From Aplectana chamaeleonis (taxonomy: Eukaryota; Nematoda; Chromadorea; Rhabditida; Cosmocercidae), in the NCBI GenBank assembly GCA_029168955.1, contig JAPDOI010000139.1:1324501-1388500 (forward strand): DNA of 64,000 bases, written 5' to 3'. Position numbers and translations under genes: made by a program. Positions 22,154 to 33,599 of this stretch are shown here, piece after piece (position 1 is the stretch's first letter; the number at the start of each line of letters is the position of its first letter). Below the pieces are notes generated by a model. It was given only the letters and a program-made list of their open reading frames with translations, had not been told where the DNA came from and ran no database searches.

Positions 22154-22698
22154 TGTAGGTATGGAGCTTCGGGAAGGATGGCTCATCCTCATCACGGTCA
22201 TATACTGTGCTTATCTGGGCGAAATTCCGGTCCGCAATTGCGTCTCGACACGCTTTGAAGCTGTACGCACTCGAGTCAGTCGGATTCCCAGCGCTAAAGC
22301 CGACTCGATTTCGCTTTTTTATACAATTTTCTCCAATTTTTCTTAGTTCCTAGTTTCCAAAACCCACCAAGAGTCAGCAGATCGGCGGCTGCGGCGCTGG
22401 AAGCTCTTGTGACCTGGGAGCGTGCGGTCGCAAAGCGTGTCGAGACGCGATTGCGGACCGGAATTTGGCCCAGATAAGCACAGTATAATTTTCTATGTTT
22501 TTACTTTGGTTTGTTGTATCTTCACCACCGGTGGTGCTGTTTCCTTTCAGGCAGATCCTCAACTGCTGACCCCTAGAGAAGGACGGTATGTGAATGAAGA
22601 CACACAGCTCTCCACTTTTTATACCCTACCCTGTATCAATTGGTTATGATCACTTTTGTTTACGAGAGCCATCCTTCCCGAAGCTCCATACCTACAGT
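22154..22698. mobile_element. Outer inverted repeat enclosing a TA MITE
   Basis: TAGGTATGGAGCTTCGGGAA (from 22154) recurs inverted as TTCCCGAAGCTCCATACCTA (to about 22696). The arms are about 30 bp, and the TA MITE at 22205-22483 lies between them. This looks like an older foldback element into which a MITE inserted. Confidence 0.5.
22205..22483. mobile_element. TA MITE, family E, copy 1
   Basis: The inverted ends CTGTGCTTATCTGGGCGAAA and TTTGGCCCAGATAAGCACAG enclose 279 bp. TA flanks both sides. The arms extend through TTCCGGTCCGCAATTGCGTC and the inverted GATTGCGGACCGGAATTTGG. A second copy lies at 49549-49819 inside the hAT element. It is non-coding and of Tc1/mariner-type target preference. 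Confidence 0.8.
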
Positions 22699-22699
22699 C

Positions 22700-23670
22700 C
22701 GTCCACGTCACATAGCAGTTGTCCTGCGTACTCAGGCACTCGAGGGGGGCGAGCCTCGTTCATTTTCGCTCAGGGGGGCCAGCCTTGAACCGTAATTGTG
22801 GGCGGAGATTCGAGGGGGACGGCGCTCCGACCACCGTTGAGCCAGCCCTCAGCGCCGCGTCGCGTGTTTTGCTACTGGGGCAGTTTTCCGCCGTGGAGCG
22901 CACAATCTCAACGGCGCCATTCAAATTTTTTTCAATTCCCTAGCGTGCGTTTCAAGAGCGTTTCCACGATGCAGTGCGAGGCAAACAGCCTTTCCATGGA
23001 CAAACTTGTTTCCCATGGTCATGAATTGTAGCTGATAATTGCTTCCATGTGGCCGTAGCTACGTTTACTTTTTCCATGCGAATGTTATTGCAACGCACCC
23101 CAGAAATGTCTATGCTTCTTTAGAGCTTTAAGGATTGACGCTACTACCTCAAGCGATATTTTCTTAGCTACGCGTTCCTTTTTATGGGTTCTGAGACTCA
23201 CATACTGATTTGCCGTCTTGTTCTTCTTTTCATTTGTAAATTCTTGTAATCTTAAAGATATTTGTGAAAACAGGTCGTTGCTTGAATTTTTTGGATTCGT
23301 AAGTGTTCCTATGAATTTTCTTTTCTTTGGTCATTTCAACTGCTTTTCTTTCATGAGACTTGAAGTCGTTCGCTTGTCGTTTTTATTTCTGCTGTGTGAA
23401 CCCTACTTTTGAAGACTATGTATGAGCCTAAAATTTGTATAAAATCTGTGCATTCATGATGCTTCTCAACCACCTCTATAAGGGAGCATCTTTTCGCATT
23501 GCAATAAATTTTGCATTAAATGCGTTGATATTAGCGAATGCCATTAAGGTGCGAAAGACGATTCCACTTTCCATATTTCGGTATTTTTTGGCTATGTAGG
23601 CGGGTTGTTTGAGAATTGCTGGTTACGAAACCTAGCTCCCTTTCCATTTCTATTCGAAAGATTACGATTA
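22700..23670. other. Anonymous DNA
   Basis: A GC-richer patch (22720-22900) opens several short frames, none with a motif; the rest is AT-rich. No feature supported. Confidence 0.25.
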
Positions 23671-23671
23671 G

Positions 23672-23752
23672 TATAAAGCCTAGGTTGCTCGGATGAGGCC
23701 GACTTCTCCGCTTCTTGATCCGCCCGGACTCATCCGAGCAAGCTATGCTTTA
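23672..23752. repeat. Short hairpin
   Basis: TAAAGCCTAGGTTGCTCGGATGA pairs with TCATCCGAGCAAGCTATGCTTTA across about 30 bp. It could be a very small foldback element. Confidence 0.5.
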
Positions 23753-23830
23753 TCTGTCAATAGCCAACTGCTGTCTTCAATAACTTCGTGTGCATAGATC
23801 CGCGTTCGTTTTCGAAGTCTGAAAGTTCGA

Positions 23831-24009
23831 TATACTCTGTCCCAAACGAGTTGGCAAGCGAAGATTCCAAAGAAGCAGTGCTCCCTCTGCGTCTCTGACG
23901 TTTCGCAACGCAGCATCTGTCTTAGCGTAATTCAAAAAAGGTCAGAGACGCAGAGGGAGCTCTGCTTCTTTGGACTCTCCGCTTGCCAACTCGTTTGGGA
24001 CAGAGTATA
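23831..24009. mobile_element. TA-flanked foldback MITE
   Basis: Arms of about 70 bp beginning ACTCTGTCCCAAACGAGTTG and ending CAACTCGTTTGGGACAGAGT, with TATA at both outer borders. The loop is about 40 bp. The CTGTCCCAAA-like end resembles Stowaway/Tc1-type MITE ends. It lies 56 bp upstream of the start codon of the gene at 24065 and so may be part of its promoter region. Confidence 0.75.
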
Positions 24010-24064
24010 ACATCCTCTATGAATGACGATTTTATAAAGGAATCCCTTTCTAGCAGTCGTTAAT

Positions 24065-24677
24065 ATGAGCTATTATCGTTCGTCGCCGATTACTCCAAAG
24101 TCAAGAATCTGTCCTCTTTCTTCGCTGAAAAAGCCTAAGCCGAATTATGACCTAAGTTCGCGGACAACAGTTTATTCCAGGAAAAGGCCAGCAGCCCCGT
24201 AAGCACTTTCAATATTACTGCGCGCCGAAGCTACATCGTTTTGATCAGTTATTTGCAGACAAACGCAGCTTGACAATGAGGCAAATATTGTATTGGAGGA
24301 AGAAATCCCCATCGAAACAGAGCAAGAACTCGACTTGGGTGAGCTAGCGTGAATACGTTTTATCGTTTACGCCCTAGATTGACTTTTTAGGTGATGTCCG
24401 TCAACGAAGAGAGTTCGTTTTCAATAGCAGTACGACACCAAGCAGAGGGCCGACTCAGATTTCCTTGTCTTTGCACGACTGCGTTATTCATAATACGTTA
24501 AATCTCCACAAAGCAGCTTTGTTCATTCACGACCAGAGGTTGAAAGGCCGCTTCAGCGAGGGACTATATCAGGTTTGATATGCACATTTTTGTATTTCCA
24601 GGTCCTGAACTTGTTCATCACTCAAACTCATCTTTTTTTCTTCCATAAAGGAATGGGCGTCGCAGAATGATGGTTAA
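24065..24677 (+). CDS. Compact four-exon gene, unknown small protein (about 140 aa)
   Basis: Exons 24065-24198, 24259-24338, 24391-24572 and 24651-24677 join in phase. The introns are 60, 52 and 78 nt, with GTAAGC, GTGAGC and GTTTGA donors and ATTTGCAG, TTTTTAG and CCATAAAG acceptors. The last acceptor is weak; the alternative TTTCCAG at 24600 would leave a 28-nt intron, too short. The protein starts MSYYRSSPITPKSRICPLSS, is basic with S/T-P sites near the N-terminus, then acidic (VLEEEIPIETEQELDL), and ends with a helical-looking tail (LHKAALFIHDQRLKGRF, then EWASQNDG). No family is recognised. Phase agreement at three junctions makes a real gene likely. Confidence 0.6.
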
Positions 24678-24679
24678 GA

Positions 24680-25256
24680 TGTTCAACATTGAGAAACTGA
24701 TGCGTTTTACGTTGCAAAGCCTATCAGTTTAAAGAACACAAGATGCCGGCTTTTTGAAAGGATTCCCTATCAGTTTGTGATGCGCACCATACACTCTAGT
24801 AACATTTATCTCTATCTATGATGTGCCCATCCTCATGTGAACTCTCGTATCGACGTGTCCAATAATTGTTGCTCAGTAGATTTTGCATTCTTTTATGGCC
24901 AGCACCACCGTTGTGATTTTGATATGGGTTTTCGGAGCTGCAGTTGGTTTTCGAACCCTTACTTATGCCTGGGATGATGATTTCATTTTATTGCATTGCC
25001 TGAAACCGCTTGCACAGGTCGATTTTTTACCTTGTTCAATGTTTACAGAAAATTGTATGTTAGGATAAGCATGTTGAGTTCATTATAGTGATGAACAGCT
25101 CAACCTAATGTGGTGACAAAGTGCAAATCGCCTGAAAATTTTTGTATATTTGTGAACATTGTTATGTATTGCTAAAGTGGTGATTTTAACTGCTATTGCC
25201 ATGAAATAATAAATCTTTGTATTTCTATAGTTTTTACTAGCATACCTAAAGTAAAT
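24680..25256. other. 3' flank of the 24 kb gene
   Basis: No strong polyadenylation signal was seen close to the stop; AATAAATC occurs only at about 25207. A short hydrophobic frame (24883-25068) is probably chance. Confidence 0.3.
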
Positions 25257-25348
25257 GGCCACGCCCATTTTTACATGCCGCCGCGCAATTTTAACAGCAA
25301 CCCCTCCCAAAATCTGAGTCGTTGCGGCGCGGAAAAATGGGCGTGGCC
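25257..25348. repeat. GGCCACGCCC hairpin
   Basis: GGCCACGCCCATTTTTACAT pairs with the inverted GGAAAAATGGGCGTGGCC, with CCGCGCAA/TTGCGGCGCGG inside. The same end motif occurs repeatedly at 50.37-50.64 kb, so it marks a dispersed family. Confidence 0.55.
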
Positions 25349-25754
25349 ATGTGCGATGGCAATGTGCCTCCTGCGATAGCACCCGCAAAAGTCGTCACTC
25401 ATGACGACACAGCAGCGGGCACGAAGCGAATACCGGGATGCCAGAATATTGGGTTTGGGTTGACCCGCTCGGTGGTTATGGGGTGGCCCGCTCAACGTTG
25501 GTCCCGCAGCGAAAGAAAGTGCGAGGCGCCAGCCCCATTCTCGATAAAATTAACTGTGGGGTGACCCGCGTTGTCATTACGGGGTGACCCGCTCAGTATG
25601 GTCCTGCAGCGAATAGAGGAAAGGGGCGCCGGCCCTGTCCCACCAGGACGCCGGCCCTGACAAGGAAGGAAGGCTGGCGTACTGGTGAAAGTGGGGCTCG
25701 CCCCCCTCGAGTATCTGAGGTACGTTTCACAAGAGGACAGGCGGCGCCAAACTT
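25349..25754. other. GC-rich anonymous DNA with short direct repeats
   Basis: Phrases such as GGGGTGACCCGCTCAG and GGGGTGGCCCGCTCAA recur two or three times (25450-25620). This is a degenerate repeat, not a gene. Confidence 0.35.
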
Positions 25755-26246
25755 TTAAAGGCAGTGTCCACGATAAAAATCGTTTTTCTGCTTTTCCGCC
25801 TATCTTGAAGACGGTTGTATGCTGATTCCAATGATGTTTTCAATATCGTACAAGCCCTCCTAGGAACAGAGTTATGGTCCCTCAAATGTTGACCTAGGAA
25901 AGCATGGTGGACGAGTGTTCCGAGGCTTGTAACTTCCGTCTTCTGCAGCCGATGTATGCGAGCTGACCTGAGTAAAGAGAGAAGTTGAGAGTGAAGGAAA
26001 AAACGGGGGTACCGATCGGAAACCATCGTGTCTCATAAACTCGAGCATTCATTTGTTCACGCCGGTGGGCGTGGAAAGTGCATCTGGGGTGTGACGAGCT
26101 GACGAATGTCGAAATTGGGGGCCGTCGGAAACCGTTTCGAGCGCATTTTTCTTGGTTTTTCCAACGTTAGGGTTGCACTATGCCCCGCAGCTACCGATCT
26201 CCCCCTAAAAATCAGACATAGTTTTTATCGTGGACACGGCCTTTAA
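25755..26246. mobile_element. TTAA MITE, family A, copy 2
   Basis: The ends TTAAAGGCAGTGTCCACGAT and ATCGTGGACACGGCCTTTAA are 492 bp apart. The interior matches copies at 36.5, 39.5 and 53.5 kb (for example GTTATGGTCCCTCAAA, GTGGACGAG, CGAGGCTTGTAACTTCCGTC). TTAA target, no coding capacity. Confidence 0.85.
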
Positions 26247-26837
26247 ATATTCTTTATCGTGAAGGGATCTAACATCCCAGCACGTATTTACATTGGCCCA
26301 TCTTCCATCACTGCGCATCATGACGTACATATAAAAGAACATTCTAAGAATAAGAATCGCAACGACCTTACATGGTGGCCAGGCTTTCAGGCCAGCTGTT
26401 CAGGCCAGTTTTGCGGCGATTCTATATGCCAAACGCCCTCTAATGCTCTCATGCTAATGCTTGTGTTTCAGGTTTGAAGAAGGCGCTAAGCGCCGAAAGC
26501 TTACCTGTGAAGAACTTTCATAATTTTGGAAAGTTTCACTTTTGGAGACTTTTGAATCTTTTGAAACTTTCAATAAATTTTGCAGCCTCCATTGTACAAG
26601 CATTGTGAATCATCATGAGGCTCAGGAATAGCACGATTCCGCCATACAGTCTTTGCTGATTTCTTTTATAGTTCCCTCCCCACCACTCGGATTCGTCGCA
26701 TTGTTTGCTCGGATACGGTCATTATTTGCTGATTTTTGATGATTTTTGCGGTGGGTGCCTTCTAGTACAGGCGGATCGAGTATAACGGCTTCATTATCTC
26801 AACCATTTTGTCGTTAGCATCTTAATTTCGACCGTTT
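26247..26837. other. Anonymous DNA
   Basis: No feature supported. Confidence 0.3.
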
Positions 26838-27606
26838 TCAAGTTTGGAAAAAACGGGGAGCATCCGCCAAACTTAGCAAAAAAGCGTCCGACGTATGTAA
26901 CTTTTTTAACGAAAACGTTTTCGGATTCTGAAAACGCTATCATATTCACAGCTCAAATTCCTACATAATAATAATAAGCCTTGTGAACCAAATTATCCTA
27001 TAGTCGCTTTGTTTTTGAGAAAAGTTGTTTTTGTGGTCGTTTCAAAAAACGTCGCGCGCGGCAAAGTGCGGCCAAACTTTGAGTAGTAATTGTACGAGTA
27101 ATAGGAGAGCAATCTCTATGTTTTCTTCGTGAGTTGGGTGAAAGTGGGGCTACCTCGAGATCTGTGCAGATTGAATTTTCGAAATCCTTCGTTTAGCACT
27201 CTCGGGAGCTTCCTGAAATGTCGGACTTTTGTTGCGAAAGTCCCAGACCGATAAATGGAGGATTTCGGGAAATCAATCTGTACAGATCTTGAGATAGCCC
27301 CACCCTCATCTAATTCAAGATGGAAGCATAGAGATTGCTCCTCTATTACTTGTACAATTACTACTCGAAGTTTCGCCGCACTTTGCCGCGTGCGACGCTT
27401 TTGTGAAACGACCGCAAAAACAAGTTTACTCAAAAACAAAGCTATTTTAGTGAACATCGGTCCACAATGCGCATTATCATGTAGGAATTCGAGCTGTCAA
27501 TGTGATAGCGTTTTCAGAATCCAAAAACGTCTTCGTTCAAAAAAGTTACATGCAACTGACGCTCTTTGCCAAGTTTGGCAAATGCTCCCCGTTTTTACAA
27601 AACTTA
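26838..27606. mobile_element. Large inverted repeat, about 350-bp arms
   Basis: The left arm 26838-27195 (from CAAGTTTGGAAAAAACGGGG) recurs inverted at 27256-27606 (to GTTTTTACAAAACTTAG) with moderate divergence. The centre is only about 60 bp. The arms include TAGAGATTGCTC/GAGCAATCTCTA and TTTTGTGAAACGACC-type blocks. It is a non-coding foldback element; open frames inside are palindrome shadows. Confidence 0.8.
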
Positions 27607-27726
27607 GGATCTTGTAGATCGTCCAAGTCCACTTCAGAGATTTTTGTTCCTGGCTTCTAAGTGTTATCTTTCAATTGTATGTGTCCAATGTATGTGAAAA
27701 ATGACTTCAATAAGCACAAATTCTGC

Positions 27727-28342
27727 TTAAAGGCATCGTACACGATGAAAACCGACTTCCAACTTTTGCGCTCAGTCGGACTAGTGGGTCATACCAATGT
27801 CACTCAGAACGTTTGGAGATTCAAAATCGCCTATGAATGGAGATTTGCTTACCTCAAAAGGGCTTCCTGGATTTGGGGGGCCGGCCTTGGGGTCGATCAG
27901 TTGTTACAAGGAACAACACTCCGTTGTCGCTGCCGGCGATCGTGCGTTGACGCGTCGTAGGGCGCAATGCACACGCCACTTGATTTCACGTTCGACATCG
28001 ATCGAAAGCAGCTGACAGCATTGGACGCAGCATGTTAGTAACTTTTTTTAACCTCGTTCAAGAAAAAATGATCGCTCGTCTGAATGGCGTCCTTGGTGAG
28101 TTACTTCCAACGCAGCGCCAAAGAACGAATCGTAAAAATGTTTCTTGCGTTCTTCGCGCAACTATCCCAAGCTGATGTCGGCGGGAACTTCAAATTTGTC
28201 TTGAGCCTTATTTGAATGGGTTTTTCTTGGGAAGTTGACGTTTTTGAGGGGGCTTTTTGCAACCTTTAGTCACTATAGGGATATAACAACACAAAGACGT
28301 CAAAAACCCAAGTTTGGTTTTCATCGTGTACGATGCCTTTAA
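27727..28342. mobile_element. TTAA MITE, family B
   Basis: The perfect ends TTAAAGGCATCGTACACGAT and ATCGTGTACGATGCCTTTAA enclose 616 bp with TTAA borders. The ends resemble family A but differ at the centre (GGCATCGTACACG versus GGCAGTGTTCACG). The interior is unrelated to family A. Confidence 0.85.
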
Positions 28343-28364
28343 ACGACGACAGAACGGAGAAAAT

Positions 28365-29895
28365 TCGTTTTTTTGTGGAAATAGGAAGATTTTCATTCAT
28401 TTTCGGCACTATGATCAGGTAAAAACAAAAAAATGCCCAAGGATTAGACACACTTAGTCGGAAACCATTCAACAAGGTTCAGAAATGTAAAGATCTTCTA
28501 GATATACGATAGTACTGCGAATCACTCTGTCGAAGTTGCACCCAAATGTAGTCCGCCCTCATGGTTTCGTTATACTGTCCATGGTGACGATGTTCAAAGT
28601 CCAGTATATCTTGACGAAAGGGCTCGTCTTGCTCGTTGAATTTTTAAAGGTGCAAATCAATGATATGGACTTTCAGAGACATTCTGCATCCCGTTTTGAC
28701 GTAATTCTTTATGAGAGTGCACCAACTCCACATAGCTTTCAGCCTTGTTATCACATAGGAAGCCGTGAACTACTGCAACAAAACTGCTCCAAACCGCTCT
28801 CGCCGTTCTGTGCAACAGCTCCGCGAAATCCTCACATTTTATGGTCCTCTTGGTCTAAGGTCCGGCGAATATGCCAGCCCTGACCTTAGCCACGGACAGA
28901 GGCCCGTAGTAAACCCACCACTCAGTCAAGGCCAACTGAGTGAGAGGTAAGACGAGCCCGAAAAGTTTCAGACACGACTCAGACGAGTCCGCAATTATAG
29001 CGATTTGGCAGGTCATTGGTCGACCGCCACACTTAAAGACAGTGGCCACGACGAGTTACCGAGTTCTTGCCATAGATGAGTTCTTTATATGCCTAGGGTC
29101 TCAACTGTAACGAAAGAATGGCAAAAAGCTCCCTGCTTTTGATAAAAATCATGTTTTTTCCATCGATCCCTGACAAAAGACGAGTGTTTACCGATTCCCG
29201 AGCGCTGGCGGGCAAGTCAATTACGTTATCACCTTCCAGTCCAGGCCCTTTGCAATCAATGGTGGCCGACCGTCAGCCGGACACCAATGTCGATGTCGAC
29301 GAACAAATTTGAAAAGAGGCGTCGAAGACTTGCGCGGTCTGTGCCCTTTGCGCTACACAAGACGCAATATCACACAGCTCTCCTCTTAACAATTTAAGTT
29401 GCTCCGTCGCTCCTTAAAAAAGTCAGGCGTGCCCTTCTGAATAACCATGCTGTCACTCCTCTTTCTAACCAAGACTTCAGTCAGAGCTGACTGCGTCCAC
29501 TCTATCAGCTCTGACTGAATTCCTATTTGTTGCTGGCTTTTCTCACTCAGCCTAGGTCGCTATCCTACTACACATATGTCTGAAATGTGTACCACCTCGT
29601 CTGAGTTCTTTTTAGAACTTGGACTCAGTCAGTCCCAACTGAATTTCTCGTCGGGTTTACTACGGGCCAGAGTCGTTACCAAGGACAGTATAACCATGAG
29701 GGGGACTACATTTGGGTGCAACTTTGAGAGAGTGATTCGCAGTACAATCGTAAATCCAGAAAATCTACACATTTCTGAACCTTGTTTAGTGCTTTCCAAC
29801 TGTGTTTGTCTATTCCTTGTGCATTTCTTGTTTTTTACCTGTTCATAATGCCGAAAATGAATAAAAATCTTTCTATTTTCACAAAAAACGGGTTT
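28365..29895. mobile_element. Inverted-repeat element with 220-bp arms hosting a nested insertion
   Basis: The left arm 28365-28588 and the right arm 29672-29895 are inverted copies (ATTTGGGTGCAAC/GTTGCACCCAAAT, CCGAAAATGAATAAAAAT-type blocks). The GGCCCG-ended element at 28901-29668 sits immediately inside the right arm. The left edge almost abuts the family B MITE (28342). No coding capacity was seen. Confidence 0.7.
28901..29668. mobile_element. GGCCCGTAGTAAA-ended element, copy 2
   Basis: The ends GGCCCGTAGTAAACCCACC and GGGTTTACTACGGGCC enclose 768 bp and are flanked by AGA on both sides, a 3-bp target duplication. The interior shares blocks with 18040-18646 in reverse orientation. Such ends and a 3-bp target fit a PIF/Harbinger-like MITE. 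Confidence 0.7.
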
Positions 29896-30440
29896 TCGTC
29901 GTGCTGTTGTAGTGTAAGCGAAGTTTGTTCTCATTGAAGTCATTTTTTTTCGAATACTTTGGACATAAGCATATGAAATATAACACTTAGAAGTCAGGAA
30001 CAAAAATCGTATTACATAGTGTAATTATTGCCTCATTACTCATCGATGTACCATCACGTGATTAATTTGGAAATAAATTTGTATATAACCATTTTCGTGT
30101 TATGTTATTATGCAATACGCTAGCGTCGAGTCCCCCAATCGTGATCTCCACTAAGGGTCTATTTCATAGTGTAATAGCCAGTAGTGGGCACCACGATTGT
30201 TGGATCCCCTGCTGGCATATTGCTCTGTTCTGAGCCCCTCCGAACGGAAGGGCGTCGTGATATTATTTTTGCCCGCGGTCCGAACGCAAAGTGCCGTGAT
30301 GCAGATTTGCGTTCAGAATGCGCACACTTTCGTACTGACCGCGGCGGTATACCGGTCGGAACGCTCGCAATTGTGCGGTCGGAACGTCGCCGATCCCGCG
30401 GTCGGTCCTATTATTGCGCGCGGTCAGCCTTATTTTCTGT
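29896..30440. other. Anonymous DNA, GC-rich patch
   Basis: A GC-rich patch (30270-30430) repeats CGCGGTC and CGGTCGGAACG phrases. No gene or element boundaries were recognised. Confidence 0.3.
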
Positions 30441-30456
30441 CCGAGTTATGCTAAAA

Positions 30457-30720
30457 TTATTTCTGTGGGGGTTATTTGGAGTGGTGAACACGAATCTGAT
30501 GTCGGTTTATCGATTTTTGACAGCTTAAGGTAGATTACGGTGGGTATACGGTAGTTTGGTCAAAGTCTCAGAGTTGTCTCAAAGTTTCTATCTGGGGGTT
30601 ATTTGAGGTGCTGAATGCGAATTCGATGTCTATTTGTCGATCATCGGAATATTGAGGTAGGTTTTGCTTCCTAAATGGCATGTTGCCTGCCGTAACCTAC
30701 AGTAAACCTTGAAAATTCGG
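30457..30720. repeat. Degenerate tandem repeat, about 130-bp period
   Basis: GGGGTTATTTGGAGTGGTGAA at about 30467 recurs as GGGGTTATTTGAGGTGCTGAA at about 30596, with similar sequence between. The same family appears inverted at 45.42-45.93 kb (for example TTTGGTCAAAGTCTC versus GAGACTTTGACCAA). Confidence 0.55.
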
Positions 30721-31467
30721 GGGAGCAAACCCCAGATTCGTGTTCAGCACCCCAGATTACCCCTACATACGTGTTTTTAGCCAAATCCGGAGAAAATTTT
30801 GAAAACACCTTAAGAATTCCATGGGGGTAGGTAGATCCCCTAACCTTGCCGCGAAGCTTTAAAAAACGCTCATAACTTTTTTCAGAGTGGGTCTGGGCCG
30901 CCGCGATGGACATATTCGGACTTTTCGTCCGATATTGGTTCTAGAAAAGTACATTTCATTTGAAATGGTCACTACGACTTATTGCGGTTGCCTTGTGAGT
31001 GGAAGCCGAATGTGTGGTTCATCCCCAAAGGGATTGATCAGCGTCGAGAACTTTAATAGTTTCTACTTTATGCTGACTTTCATGAAAAACAAAGTTTGTC
31101 GAAAATTGGAAGGAATCGCGTAGAGATGATTTTTATATTATTCTTGAAACTCAGTTCATTCAAACTTTTTTCTAAGGATCCTGTCATTGGCTTTTTTCTT
31201 CCTGTGATCGCATGCTCGTGCAATCTTCCGCATTGCGAGCGTGTGTTCGCAAGTTGAACAAACTACCTTTGGACCCTAAAGGGAGCACGTATGTCTAAAT
31301 TCAGTTGTCGACAGTGACAGTGATACATCAACATAACTTCTCGAAAACTGCGCGGCTCAGAATTTCGAAGGCTTAGACGGTGCAATGCACAAATGCTTGT
31401 TTACAGCATGAGATGCTCGACCGTGCATAAGCTTCCTCGGCCTCGTTTCTTGTGATTGCAAGACTTC
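30721..31467. other. Anonymous DNA
   Basis: No feature supported beyond related fragments of the preceding repeat up to about 30880. Confidence 0.3.
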
Positions 31468-32269
31468 AATTTCTGAAAGTTGGGCTCCGCAGAAAAGGTC
31501 AAGGATTTGGCATTGCTCCTAAATGTCGTGAAATTGTCTTATTGGATTTGGCTCTCAACTTGATTTTTCAAATGTAGTGAAATTGTCGAATTGATTTGGC
31601 TGTGATGATACTATATGCAGATAACATAATCATTAAATGTAGTGAAATTGTTGCAAACGGATTTGGCAGGAGCTCTATGAATTATCACAGTCAAATCACG
31701 CGTCAGAAGGGGTTTTCCTTGGAGCGCATATTGAATCGAATGAGAACAGGAATAAACCTAGCAGCAAAACGTTTCTATACAATGCGAACCGTGAAAGCGT
31801 TGAGGACACGAAGACATAGTCAGTAGCGAGTAAATTGCGTTAGATTTCGTTTTCATGAATTTTATCTCATCGGTGAGGGAAGGTCTGGTACCTGAAAAGG
31901 CCACACTTAAAAGGCAGAATAGCATTTGGAAACCCTAATTCTAGCCCATAAGGCCACGTTTCGTTCAGCATTGTTGACTGAGGCTTATTATTTTTTCCTT
32001 TTTGTCTTCATTCGCTCGCCAGAGGACCTTCTGACGCATGATTTGACTGTGATAATTGATAGAGCTCCTGCCAAATCCGTTTGCAACAATTTCACTACAT
32101 TTAATGATTATGTTATCTGCATATAGTATCATCACAGCCAAATCAATTCGACAATTTCACTACATTTGAAAAATCAAGTTGAGAGCCAAATCCAATAAGA
32201 CAATTTCACGACATTTAGGAGCAATGCCAAATCCTTGACCTTTTCTGCGGAGCCCAACTTTCAGAAATT
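31468..32269. mobile_element. Foldback element, about 240-bp arms with internal subrepeats
   Basis: The left arm 31468-31707 recurs inverted at 32033-32269 with few changes. Within each arm the phrase AAATGTAGTGAAATTGT (or AAATGTCGTGAAATTGT) occurs three times, at about 31521, 31570 and 31635, each followed by GATTTGGC-like sequence. The loop of about 325 bp has no coding capacity. Confidence 0.8.
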
Positions 32270-33360
32270 TCACAACTTTTTACAAGGGTTTCCTTCTACA
32301 ATATCGTCAAGCTCTAAAAGGCAAGTTGTTTTCTTTGAAACATAGTGGTAGAAATGAAGAAACAGCTGCTAGGATTGCAAGATAACAGTTGCAACGCGGC
32401 TTCCTACAGACAAGATACAAGGCATATACTTTTTTGAATTTAAAAGTCGAGAAAATGAAGAAATGAGTTTTAAAATGACCCAATTGTACAGGGTTGGGGC
32501 ACAATCCTAGACGGGGGAGAGTGGGGCACCCACTACCATTGAAATTCAAGACAGAAGTGAAATGAACCACCGATTGGTAAGGCTACCAGTCGGAGTATTT
32601 TCATGAAGTTTCTATAAAAACAATGATTGATAGCAGTATCAGACATCTTTTGTCAGAATTTTCCATCATTTCTATGAGTCTTGGGTGGCCTCACCCCGTC
32701 TAGGATAGACCCAGGGTCAGTCGCTCTAGCCAAACTTCACCGGTTCTTGCTGACGTGGCTCGTCTGCGCCGGCCCATATGTCTGATTCGGAACAAGAACG
32801 ATAGTTAAATACATCGTACGCGCAGAAAACCGTATCATATTTTTTCATGTTTTTGCGTAGCTTGGCCCCTCTAGTGAACGAAAATGTTGAAGGGGCCCAT
32901 GAAAAACCTTCATTCTTCTTTCAACTCCCTTCTTCATTAAAGAAAAGTCAATCGGAACACATTGTAAATACGAATTTGAATTTCGCGCCAAAATCATTTT
33001 CAGAGTTTTTTTGCATGTGGAGTTCGTGCCGTAACTATTTTTCCTGTTGTCTTACGGTCGCACCAACATTCTAGGAAAAAGTGCTAGATGACTGGTGAGA
33101 ATTGGTGGCGGATATTAATCTTTGACGCCTTCCAACCTCATCGTCCAACATTTTTGACGCGCCAAAGTTTACCAGTGTGGTCTACCGGGCTCAATCATAA
33201 AATTGAGCCTGAAAATGGAAATTGATTTCCAGCACGAACGATAGTTAAGTGCGCTAGAAGAGGACTACCGTAACCTTAGGAATGATGTTATTCGGCTCTC
33301 TTAAACAAATTTGATGATACCCAATTGATCAATGATAAAGATAAAAGAAGTGAAGAGCGG
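32270..33360. other. Anonymous DNA
   Basis: No supported gene or element. Confidence 0.3.
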
Positions 33361-33390
33361 TGTGTCTTCATTCACACACCGTCCTTCTCC

Positions 33391-33492
33391 AGAGGTCAGC
33401 AGTTGAGGATCTGCCTGGACTACAAGCAGAAAAACAACACCAGCGGTAGTGAAGATGTAGCGAATTCGGAGTCAGAACTTAGAAAAGTTTAG
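33391..33492 (+). CDS. Candidate terminal exon
   Basis: After the acceptor-like CCTTCTCCAG, a plus-strand frame of about 33 codons reads GQQLRICLDYKQKNNTSGSE and then DVANSESELRKV, ending TAG at about 33490. The hydrophilic, acidic tail looks protein-like, but there is no partner exon. Low confidence. Confidence 0.2.
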   Translation, partial: RGQQLRICLDYKQKNNTSGSEDVANSESELRKV

Positions 33493-33599
33493 AGCCAACT
33501 CGAGTGAGATTACAATAGCCTTGTTCTGGCGCAATTGCCTATCGCTCTTGTTGATTCGGAGGCATGACTTGCATACGGTGTCCTGGACATTAAACGGAG

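Noticed and set aside
22070..23031. Overlapping short frames in the 22-23 kb MITE cluster
   Set aside because: Explained by inverted repeats and local GC content.
24883..25068. Small hydrophobic protein
   Set aside because: Short, no splice or conservation signal, and lies in the probable 3' flank of the upstream gene.
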